Of a DNA stretch of 38,215 nucleotides, positions 19,694 to 28,700 are shown piece by piece. Below the pieces are notes generated by a model. That model was not told the origin of the DNA. It made no database searches and saw only the letters and a list, made by a program, of their open reading frames with translations. A program made the translations under genes and the position numbers. Source of the DNA: Methanothrix sp. (GTDB lineage: Archaea; Halobacteriota; Methanosarcinia; Methanotrichales; Methanotrichaceae); the NCBI GenBank assembly GCA_030611205.1, contig JAUWQF010000006.1:1-38215 (forward strand). The letters are read 5' to 3'. Every line of letters starts with the position of its first letter. The first letter of the stretch is position 1.

Positions 19694-20064
19694 AATAAGA
19701 TATATGGGCACATCAAAAAAGAAAACGATGGGGGGAACTGCTTCAATTCTTGAAATATATTCGCTCGTTTTACAACGAAAAGCTGCATATCATCCTCGAC
19801 AACTTTAGCCCACATAAAAAGGTCGAAGTAGTTTTATGGTACAGGGAAAATACTATAGAACTGGTATTCCTCCCAACCAATGCTTCTTGGTTGAACCTGA
19901 TAGAATGTCACTTCACTGCGCTTAGAAAATTCGCTATCCGTAACTCGAACTATCAGAACCACAAAGAGCTGGGAAGCGACATAAGGAGATATTTTATTTG
20001 GCAGAATGAAAATTGTGGTGATGAAAAATTAGAACGAATTGAAAATGGGATTAACTTTTCATGA
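19691..20064 (+). pseudogene. 3' remnant of an IS630-family transposase
   Basis: DNKIYGHIKK (frameshift in an A6 run) RKRWGELLQFLKYIRSFYNEKLHIILDNFSPHKKVEV...VFLPTNASWLNLIECHFTALRKFAIRNSNY...IRRYFIWQNEN; second catalytic D and the final E are present, 5' half missing. Confidence 0.82.
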
Positions 20065-20216
20065 CGGGGCCCTCTGTCCTTAGATCGTAGATGGCGGTGT
20101 TGGTTCTGCTACAAAAAACTCTGCCACATGCGCGACAGATATTCTGCACCCTACCACTCTTCGTGTTGTATGTGCCGTTACCGCCTACATTTCCTTTACC
20201 CGCAATTCGGTAGTGA
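20051..20216 (-). pseudogene. Remnant of an IS1-like zinc-finger transposase N-terminus
   Basis: Reverse-strand DHYRIAGKGNVGGNGTYNTKSGRVQNICRACGRVFCSRTNTAIYDLRTEGPVMKS*, preceded by an in-frame stop; a second partial start (CPNEDCDLYGIAG) lies at about 20365-20405. Confidence 0.6.
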
Positions 20217-20617
20217 TCTCAAGTTTGGTTGATGTTTTGTGGGCGAATCCTTAAAGCGATCATTAGATAACGTTTTTGTTGATGATCTCGATTGAAGATG
20301 CTTCTGCCTAAAACCGTCCTCGGCGTCGTATTTCTGAAAAACATCAACCTCTTGAAGAGGCACTACCCGCAATTCCGTACAAGTCACAATCCTCGTTAGG
20401 ACATGCAACATCATTGAATCCCGGTTTTAGACCTCTTCGACTCATCTTGCTACACCCGCAATGAGATAGGACGTAATAGTATATAACATCAACTCACTGC
20501 AAACGCACTACCACACTGTGAACAAAAAGGCCAGTAAAAATCTCAATAAACATCTGTAAAACCATCTTAATTTAATTAAGTTGTAACGATGGGTGGCAAC
20601 TTCTTATCATCTCGTCA

Positions 20618-20640
20618 TAAGAAAATCTTCTTATATATGA
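20618..20640 (+). promoter_or_regulatory. Putative promoter of the peptide cluster: inverted repeat TAAGAA-N4-TTCTTA overlapping TATA-like TTATATAT
   Basis: TAAGAA (20618-20623), TTCTTA (20628-20633), TTATATAT (20631-20638), about 100 nt upstream of the peptide ATG. Confidence 0.4.
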
Positions 20641-20735
20641 AAACATGTTATCAACAAACCATAAGTGTTAAATAGTAAGAAGTATACTGATATTTTAGCG
20701 TGGCAATGCCTCGACTAAAAATGGGAGGTGGAAAA

Positions 20736-20879
20736 ATGGAAGAATTTGCAGGAGCAAACCAAGATGGGGGCGTGGTGCCGGATGCCTGCTGGTGCGATTG
20801 GTGCAATTGTTCGGGTGGTACCGCACAGAGTACCTTTTACGGCCAGGACTACCAGACCAACCCCTCCAGGTATTGGTAG
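20736..20879 (+). CDS. Putative RiPP precursor peptide, 47 aa, core motif CWCDWCNC
   Basis: ATG at 20736 behind GGAGGTG: MEEFAGANQDGGVVPDACWCDWCNCSGGTAQSTFYGQDYQTNPSRYW*. Cys 18, 20, 23, 25; Gly-Gly at 11-12 and 27-28; directly upstream of two radical SAM genes. Below the ORF-track cutoff. Confidence 0.8.
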   Translation: MEEFAGANQDGGVVPDACWCDWCNCSGGTAQSTFYGQDYQTNPSRYW

Positions 20880-20890
20880 GGTAGTGTAAG

Positions 20891-20940
20891 TAAGGACAGA
20901 GCGGCATCTGAAACAATCGTTGCAGATGCTGCTATCCTTA
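20891..20940 (+). promoter_or_regulatory. Long intercistronic hairpin between the peptide and the first radical SAM gene
   Basis: TAAGGA(20891-96) CAG AGCGGCATCTG(20900-10) AAACAATCGTTG CAGATGCTGCT(20923-33) A TCCTTA(20935-40); 17 paired positions with one G-U and a small internal loop. Confidence 0.65.
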
Positions 20941-20997
20941 TATTTAGCAGCTCGTTTCGAGATTTGTGACCATTATAAGCGGAAGACGGTGGCAAAA

Positions 20998-22485
20998 ATG
21001 TTAGAATTTGAAACTCCAGCAGGAAATATGTATGCTTGGGATGATGAAGTAGGTCTATTCATTCCATTTTCTCTGGATATGAGGGCGGTCCTAAACGAGA
21101 TCTCAAGCCAAAAGTCATTAGCTAGAGAGAAAGTTATAGGGCAACTAAAAGAGAATTTCGATGAAGAAGAAGTCGCATTTTGCTACGATTGGTTTCAAAA
21201 GTGGGAAAAAATTAGACATCAAAACTATCAATCTCAAAATCCTCGAATGTTTCATGTATCGGATATAAGAAATTACGTGTTAAGATTCGGTCTTTTACGT
21301 CTCACGTTATGCATCACAGAGGATTGCAACTTCAGGTGTAAATATTGCGCTTATTCCGACTTCTACGAGTATACTCGCAATCCTTCTAATAAGTATATGG
21401 ATTTCACCATTGCAAAGAAAGCAATAGATTACTACTTCTCGTTATTAAAGGAAGGAAAGAGATACAATCCTTTAAGAAAACCTGCAATAGGATTTTATGG
21501 AGGTGAACCCTTATTGAATTTCAAATTAATTAAAAGGATTGTGAATTATATAGAAAATAAATATAATGATTGCAAAATTATATATACTGTTACCACAAAT
21601 GGCAGTTTACTAGATGAAGAAAAGGCAAACTGGCTTATGGGACGTGGTTTTATCATAGATGTTAGTCTGGATGGGCCCGAAGAGGAGCACGATAGACTTA
21701 GAGTTTATACCAATGGAAATGGAACCTTCAGAGATGTTATGAAAAATGTCGGTTCAATAATGGAAGCTGGATATAACGATATCGGATGTCTTCCAGTTTT
21801 TGATTGGAAGAGCGATCTATTCAAGCGGGAGGAATTTTTCAATAGACACGACGTTCCACGAGTACAGGGGGCGTTCCCAGTTGACGACGTGGAAGGGTGT
21901 TCATATTATCAGCAATTCACAAATGAGGATCGTCTTGCGTTTATAGAGCAGTTTGAAAGAGCTAGAGACTACTATTTTACGAACCTAGATCGCCAAATAC
22001 GAAGAAAAAAACTATCTCTTTTCGATGATATAATCGGCCAGGCTCCAAAAAATGCACTCTTCAGGAGCATATCAATCTATCGACATCACTCAATAATGCC
22101 ATTTACCGGCGCATGTATACCAGGAAGAAAAATATATGTAAATGTAAATGGAAATTATTACATGTGCGAAAAACTAAATGAGGGTTTCCCTATTGGAAAT
22201 GTGAATGAAGGACTGAGTTTTGAAAAAATCCTTAAATTAATTTATGAATATAATAATTCTATGGATAGGTGTCCAGAATGCGAAGTGGCACGTAGATGTA
22301 TCTGTTGTTATAAATCTTTTGAAATCGGTAATGGGTTTTTGTGCTCCTCAGAAGTATGCAAAGGAATCGAATCTGATATGAAAAAATCTTTTATTGATAC
22401 GTTTGAAATAGCTGAAAAATATCCAGAATTTGTAGAAGAGAATGCCTTTAAACATAAAAACATCAAAAAATACTACGGTAGGTAG
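20998..22485 (+). CDS. Radical SAM/SPASM peptide maturase (Cys-rich-peptide-maturase-like)
   Basis: CITEDCNFRCKYCAYSDFYEYTR (CX3CX2C), GFYGGEPLLNF, VTTNGSLL, DVSLDGP; SPASM-type Cys cluster CIPG...MCEKL...CPECEVARRCICCYKSFE...LCSSEVCKG. ATG at 20998 with GGTGG upstream; track start is 20920. Confidence 0.87.
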   Translation: MLEFETPAGNMYAWDDEVGLFIPFSLDMRAVLNEISSQKSLAREKVIGQLKENFDEEEVAFCYDWFQKWEKIRHQNYQSQNPRMFHVSDIRNYVLRFGLLRLTLCITEDCNFRCKYCAYSDFYEYTRNPSNKYMDFTIAKKAIDYYFSLLKEGKRYNPLRKPAIGFYGGEPLLNFKLIKRIVNYIENKYNDCKIIYTVTTNGSLLDEEKANWLMGRGFIIDVSLDGPEEEHDRLRVYTNGNGTFRDVMKNVGSIMEAGYNDIGCLPVFDWKSDLFKREEFFNRHDVPRVQGAFPVDDVEGCSYYQQFTNEDRLAFIEQFERARDYYFTNLDRQIRRKKLSLFDDIIGQAPKNALFRSISIYRHHSIMPFTGACIPGRKIYVNVNGNYYMCEKLNEGFPIGNVNEGLSFEKILKLIYEYNNSMDRCPECEVARRCICCYKSFEIGNGFLCSSEVCKGIESDMKKSFIDTFEIAEKYPEFVEENAFKHKNIKKYYGR

Positions 22486-22487
22486 AG

Positions 22488-23630
22488 ATGTACTTCAGAC
22501 TAAATCCAGAATGCTATCTAATTAGGGGGGTGAAGCGAGGAGCAATTTACGATTTAATAGATGAGAAAATATGTGCTCTGAATCAACAAGAAACGGAATT
22601 AGTGACATCCTGTGAAAAAAATAACCATGTCCGAGGGGATGAAAAACTTCTATTTAGGCTTAAACAGCTTCGCATGGGGAACTTCTACCAAAATAAAGTA
22701 TATATACAAAAATTGAGAGTTGGATCTCCCATCAAGGAAATGGAGAGCGATCCTCCAGCACTTCATAGAGCTTTCCTTGAAATAAACAACTCATGTAATA
22801 GGGATTGTTGGTTCTGTGGTTGCCATGGGATAAAAAGAAGTTTTGGATGCATGGGATGTAATAAATGGAATGAAAGCGGCGAGATCTTAAGTTTAGAAAA
22901 GTGGAAAGCAATTATTGATGAGCTAAGAGACCTAGATTGTAGAGATATTTTTATAACAGGTGGAGACTTGACTTTAGTATGGGATAGAGCGATAGATATC
23001 TTAGATTATGCAAATGGGAAATTCAGAAATATCTATATGATACTTCATCAGCAAAGCTTATCTTTAATTAAAATAAACGATTTGGCTGATAAAGCTAACA
23101 TAATCGTCCAAGCTGATGATTTTAACACCATACAATCCAAAGATCTAGCAGTCCTCGTGACGGTGAAGCCCGAAAACTGGGAGGACGCTAATAACATAGA
23201 AGGCAAAAATATAAGGATAGATTTTGTTATTGAAGACGAGAATTCCTTGTCAAATGATCTGCCGTTAGTATCTAAAAATAAGATTTTACCGGTAAATATG
23301 TATCGGTTTATGAACAACTTAGAATATCACCCATGTCTTGGACATACATTAGCAATTTGTTATAATGGAAATGTCATTCCATGCCCCATGATGAGGAGTC
23401 ATAGCTTTGGCAATGTGAGAGACAGAGAACTCTATGATATTTTCGAAAAAGAATGGGAGGATATAGATAAATTTTGGAATTTAAATTTAGATACAATAGA
23501 AAAATGCACAAGTTGTGAATTCAGATATGCCTGTACTGATTGCAGGGCCTTGGAAGAAAGTTTAACAGGGAAATTAAAGGGCAAGATACTATGCGGCTAT
23601 GATCCAAAAGAAGGAGAATGGCTGCAATGA
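22488..23630 (+). CDS. Second radical SAM/SPASM protein
   Basis: FLEINNSCNRDCWFCGCHG (CX3CX2C), DIFITGGDLTL, C-terminal HPCLGHTLAICYNGNVIPCPMMR...KCTSCEFRYACTDCRALEESL...CGYDP; 2 nt after the first radical SAM gene. Confidence 0.85.
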   Translation: MYFRLNPECYLIRGVKRGAIYDLIDEKICALNQQETELVTSCEKNNHVRGDEKLLFRLKQLRMGNFYQNKVYIQKLRVGSPIKEMESDPPALHRAFLEINNSCNRDCWFCGCHGIKRSFGCMGCNKWNESGEILSLEKWKAIIDELRDLDCRDIFITGGDLTLVWDRAIDILDYANGKFRNIYMILHQQSLSLIKINDLADKANIIVQADDFNTIQSKDLAVLVTVKPENWEDANNIEGKNIRIDFVIEDENSLSNDLPLVSKNKILPVNMYRFMNNLEYHPCLGHTLAICYNGNVIPCPMMRSHSFGNVRDRELYDIFEKEWEDIDKFWNLNLDTIEKCTSCEFRYACTDCRALEESLTGKLKGKILCGYDPKEGEWLQ

Positions 23631-25327
23631 TGGATAGGTACAGATATTTCATTACTAAATTCGTTAGACCACATGCCCTCACCATGGTACTTCTCATTGC
23701 TTTGAGCTTTGTGGGTACGCTCTTTTCGATCATCACTCCCTTGCTCGTCAAGTCTCTAGTAGATGACGTTTTTATAGGTGGAAGGACCGGGCTGTTCGGC
23801 TATATCCTCTTAGGAACTGCAGGGATATATATCATTTCATCGCTTTCATCTTACATATCGGGCTTTAAAAAGGGAAAATTGGACCTAGTTCTTTTTAATA
23901 ATGTCACCAACGAAGTATTTAACGCAATCCAACTTGCACCTATCAAAAAAACGCAGGATATGAAAATTGGAGATCTGCTCAGCCGCATCATGGTTAATAC
24001 AAGATCTGCCATAAATATGTTCACATATATCATTCCAGAGTTTATTATCAGTGTTATACGTATTATCTCACCGCTTACTATAATGCTTTTTCTAAACCTG
24101 CAGCTTACTCTTATTGTGGTGATACCTGCGATACTCTTCCTCTTCCCCATGTCGTTTTTCGGAAAGAGATTAGAGGATACGCAGAGGACATCCTTGGTGA
24201 AGACAGCATCAATATACTCATTTATAAAAGAAAATCTCTCCATGATGCCGTTAATAAAGGTTTTTGTGCTTGAGAGGTGGTCTCGAGACAAGTTTGCCGA
24301 AGAGATGAGAGGTTACTATGATGCATCTATAGATTATACAAAGCACTCCTCTCTGAACAACTCTATAGGTTCTCTAATGAGCGGAGTGCCCATGGTCCTT
24401 CTTATCTTGTTTGGCGGGCCGATGGTGATTCATGGTTCCTTGACCATAGGCACGTTTACTGCTTTCATGAGCTATGTCGGTCTCTTCTTTGCCCCCCTCT
24501 CACAACTTGCATTCTTATGGTCCTTTTATAAGAGCTCTTTGCCCGCCTTCGATAGAATTAACATCGTACTTCAACTGGAAAAGGACGAGGGAGGAGAAGA
24601 AGAGCTAATAGTGAAAGATGGCATGATAGAATTTGATGATGCCTGGTTTTCCTACAATAATAGGCCGATCATCCACGGCTTCAATGCCACCTTTACGAAA
24701 GGCTTGAATTATATGGTGGGAGATAACGGGGCGGGGAAGTCTACAATCCTCAAATTGCTCTGTTCCCTTTATTCATTGGATAGTGGGCAGATCAGGATAG
24801 ATGGGCTGGATATCTCAAAGGTGAAGGGGGGTGACCTGAGAAAGAACATCTCGATGATATTCTCGGAGCCCTACCTGTTCGATGGTTCCATTTATGAGAA
24901 TATTCGCATTGGCGATCTCTCGGCATCCGAAGAGAAGATCATCTACGCTGCGAAGCAGATCCGCGTGCATGAGTTCATAACTAGCCTGCCCCAGGGGTAT
25001 CAAACGCAGGTCGGGGAGAGTGGATTGAAGCTGTCAAGCGGGGAGAAACAGAAGATCTCCCTGGCAAGGGCCGTCTTGAAGAACTCTCCGATAATTCTTC
25101 TCGACGAGGTGACCAAGTCCATAGATATAGAGTCGAGAAGATCGATCAACGAGGTCATCAAGGGTTTAAAAGACGAAAAAACGATAATAATCATCACCCA
25201 CAACGTAAACGAAATAGAGCCTGGCAGCAATATAGTTTATTTAGGCCAAGAAAGTCAACGAAAAGATCGCACCCATCGTTCTATCGAAGTACCTCTGCCA
25301 AGGGCAGTATCTCTGCAAAGGGCATAG
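23627..25327 (+). CDS. ABC transporter, fused permease and ATPase (exporter type), no C39 peptidase domain
   Basis: MMDRYRYF...TM domain..., Walker A GDNGAGKST, signature LSSGEKQK, Walker B IILLDEVTKSID, H-loop ITHN. Overlaps the second radical SAM gene (TGCAATGATGG). Track start is 23618. Confidence 0.9.
   Translation: MMDRYRYFITKFVRPHALTMVLLIALSFVGTLFSIITPLLVKSLVDDVFIGGRTGLFGYILLGTAGIYIISSLSSYISGFKKGKLDLVLFNNVTNEVFNAIQLAPIKKTQDMKIGDLLSRIMVNTRSAINMFTYIIPEFIISVIRIISPLTIMLFLNLQLTLIVVIPAILFLFPMSFFGKRLEDTQRTSLVKTASIYSFIKENLSMMPLIKVFVLERWSRDKFAEEMRGYYDASIDYTKHSSLNNSIGSLMSGVPMVLLILFGGPMVIHGSLTIGTFTAFMSYVGLFFAPLSQLAFLWSFYKSSLPAFDRINIVLQLEKDEGGEEELIVKDGMIEFDDAWFSYNNRPIIHGFNATFTKGLNYMVGDNGAGKSTILKLLCSLYSLDSGQIRIDGLDISKVKGGDLRKNISMIFSEPYLFDGSIYENIRIGDLSASEEKIIYAAKQIRVHEFITSLPQGYQTQVGESGLKLSSGEKQKISLARAVLKNSPIILLDEVTKSIDIESRRSINEVIKGLKDEKTIIIITHNVNEIEPGSNIVYLGQESQRKDRTHRSIEVPLPRAVSLQRA
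25289..25324 (+). repeat. 18-bp tandem repeat x2 in the ABC transporter C-terminal tail
   Basis: GTACCTCTGCCAAGGGCA / GTATCTCTGCAAAGGGCA, encoding VPLPRA/VSLQRA. Confidence 0.75.
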
Positions 25328-25712
25328 GATCTTTAGTTACTTTTGGGTGATAGGAGGATCTGTTGCATAATATAACACAAAGTCTAAATACCTTGTGTAT
25401 CATACTCCGTCAATTGCCGTAATCCGAAGCGGTAAGTGGGTGTGGGGTGACCGCCGTAATAATGTAATCCTTGCAAATTAACACCGGCAGCGTTCTAGTG
25501 CATGTCGAAGTGGCAAGGGTGGTTTAATGAGGGAACGAAGCAAATTAGCAGAGTCTGGACCGGTTACTAATAAGCTTACCACTTCAAAATTAGTGGAGAG
25601 GCTTGTTCTTATCCTGACATATGTGATGAGTCTATTACAGCCTACGGGAAGGTCACTAGGAATATCTATTTCATCATTCCATCAATATATTCGTATCAAA
25701 CGTGGTGTTTTA

Positions 25713-28700
25713 ATGAAGAACGCAAGATTTTCCGTTGTTTTATGGTTAGTAGTAGTAGTAATAGTAATAATAATAATACCTCCCTCAGATGCGTTAGATA
25801 GCGGCAATCCTGCTCTTTACGACGCATATAAAAAGTCTCTGGAGGAGCTCGGAGTCGAGGATGCCTGGGATATGGGCTACACGGGTAAGGGTGTGAAGGT
25901 AGCGGTGATAGATAGCGGTATAGACTTCGCCACTCCAGACCTCATAGGGACCCAGGCTCGAGTATCAGACTCGCGTTCTCCTTACTTTGGCTGGCCTATC
26001 GTGGTCGATCTAGCCTCGCTCTCATCCCATCAGCAGAATATCTCTGTCTATAACACTCAATATGCAAACACGATCTCTACCGATGTGAAGGGCTACCAGA
26101 TAACAGGGACCAGTAAGAGCGGCATTTACCACACGGGGGATCACCCCGACCGGCATCTTGCCGAATTTTACGGCCAGCCGGTGAAGGTTCTCTTGGTCGA
26201 CGAGAAAATTTCCGGCGTTTATGACACGGTATACGTCGATCTGAACAACAATCTTGATTTCAGGGATGATAAGCCCTGCCGAAAGGGCGATGAGATCTCC
26301 TACTGGGATAGAGACGAGGATGGTTATCCAGACGAATCCGGTGGCATGATCTACTTTATAGCAGACGGCAAAACCCCTCTGCCCTTCTCAAAGATGCTCT
26401 ACGGTGAGTGGGCAAAAATACCGAAGAATGGAGAGTTGGTTGCATCCCACTTCGATGACGGCAATCACGGCACAATGTGTGCCGGAATTATAGCTGCCCA
26501 GGGCAAAAATATCAAGGGCATTGCCCCTGATGCCAGGCTCATACCGATTCGATTATCTGGAGCAAATGACAAGCTTCTCTGTCTCCTCGCCTCCCTTGGC
26601 TACGATGGAGTTCCAAATACGGGAGATGAAGCAGACGTTATAAGCCGAAGTGGAGGTTTCCGGGACACCTTCAACAAAGGTGGTGATGAGGGGTCGGCCT
26701 TCTTAGAATATCTCACTACCAGAGTTTCACCCTCTACAACCATGGTGTATGCGAATGGAAACGATGGCTCGGGGTACGGCACCTGCGATCCTCCTTCGAG
26801 CGAACACGTAATTAATGTTGGCGCAACCTATGATCTATGGTGGAACGGCTCTTCCTATAGAGGTGATGTGGCCTGTTTCTCTTCTCGCGGTCCAAACGCT
26901 CTAGGTCAAGTCAAACCGAACGTGCTGGCTACTGGCTATCGTGCGCCTCAGCCTTTGCCTCTATGGACGACTCACAGTGGTAAAGCCGCATGGAACGATT
27001 GGGGTGCTGGAACCAGCGGAGCAACGCCGCACGTCGCCGCAGTTATTGCTCTGATCTACCAGACTTACAAAGAGAAGTACGGACGATTTCCCACATCTGA
27101 GAAGGCCAGGGACATTCTCATGTCCTCAGCCATAGATATAGGTGAAGAGGTCTTCGCCCAGGGTTCAGGAACAATAGATGCCAGAAAGGCGGTGGAGGTC
27201 GCATCCGGGAAAGACGGGGTTCTGGTTGAACCCGCACTACTAATCACCCCGCCTGTTGTGGCCGGATCTACTCTGGAGTTCAACTTCACAGTTTCAAATT
27301 ATTCTGATAAGCCAATTAATCTAAAACCCGAAATACTGATAAAAAACAAAACCAAAGAGTTAACTCTGAAATCTGCGAACGAACGTTCCTTTTTCCCCAT
27401 ACCTCGGGATATGCTCGACTGCGATTTGATGAAGGTCTCCACCTATTATCCAAGAGATGCCAGGAACACGATGCTGAACAAAGAGGAGGGATATGATCTT
27501 TACCTCTACAACTGGAAGGATGTGAACGGCGACGGAGAAATACAAGAAGGCGAACTTGAACCCATAGCGTTAAACATCGGCGATTGGGGTTATGGATTTA
27601 CCTCCGAAGTGAGAATGCACCATCCTGAAGAACGAATAGATGACGGGCTTGTGGTCGGCCTGAAAATGAGAGGTGAAATAAAGATAGATAAGGTAAAGGC
27701 GGTGATTGAGACATACAGATGGAAACCATGGGACATCGGAGTAAATATCGATGACAATAATGTCCACGTTTCAATACCGACGTCCAATACCACAGGGGTG
27801 TTTCAGGGAAAGATACTTTTGGAAGAAGGTGGCGAGAGACATTGTATCCCTATATCTTTCTCGACCTATAGATGTGATGATATCTCAATAAACAACACGA
27901 GAGATATCTACGAGAATGCCAAGATCTACGGAAGGTTTGAAGGGGATGGCAAAAGCGGCTGGGATTCGAGATTCTATCCGGTATACCATCATGGTCACGA
28001 TTTAGCGACCATTGAGGTTGCATGGGAAGACACGAATACGGATATAGATGTTTATCTCTATGGATGGGATAACTTCAGCGCCTCAGAGGTCTGGAAATAC
28101 CCCACAAAGCCCCCCATAGAGCTTCCCAAATTGAGGGCTCTAAAAGAAAACGGGCATAGCCTAAGGATCTTGGGAACCACTGTTATTGTATGTGGAGATA
28201 GGGCCAGGGGCGGCCCCAGCTACAGCGCGTTTTACACATCTACTGGAGAGAACAGAGAAGTGATAACCGGTGAACTTACGGATGGGCTAAACCTCGTTGT
28301 CCTGCGTCAAGTGGTCCCTGGAGGCAATAAGTACGGAGAGAACATAACTGTAAAGGTCAATGTTGTGCCTTTTAGTCCTATAGATCTCAGAGCTAAAGCT
28401 GGAGAGACGGTTCTTATGCCAGCCGGAACAGGCAGCGTAATGGGCTTTTCCAGAGGCGAAAAGGTCAGAGGCGGAGAGTTCATCCCAAAGGCATTCCAGA
28501 CAGAGGAAGGAGATGTAATACTGATCCGCTCCAACAATACCCTCTACATGCCACAGATATTCTTCGATTCAAACGAGAATGGAATGATGGATGAGGGCAT
28601 AGACATGTCCTTTGGATCAGAAGGTAATGTGATGGATGAGCTGATATTTGGCGAGAGCAGAAATGACGATATAAATCCCTCTTATACCGATATAATACCA

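Noticed and set aside
19714-19722. Programmed -1 frameshifting at CAAAAAAGA in the IS630 remnant
   Set aside because: The 5' half of the transposase is missing, so the frame change is more simply decay or an indel in a homopolymer run.
20190-20470. Three ACCCGCAAT-like repeats as a CRISPR or iteron array
   Set aside because: Short, irregularly spaced and imperfect; at least two correspond to the coding motif YxIAG of the IS1-like transposase remnant.
20695-20916. 73-aa minus-strand ORF over the peptide gene
   Set aside because: No recognisable family or SD signal; the plus-strand 47-aa ORF has an SD, Cys-rich core and maturase context.
25330-25526. Possible second precursor peptide upstream of the subtilase (TTG start behind TAGGAGG at about 25358)
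   Set aside because: Reads MHNITQSLNTLCIILRQLP*, with no RiPP-like core and one Cys; not supported.
25527-25712. 62-residue N-terminal extension of the large subtilase
   Set aside because: The ATG at 25713 begins a clear signal peptide; the upstream part has no family features.
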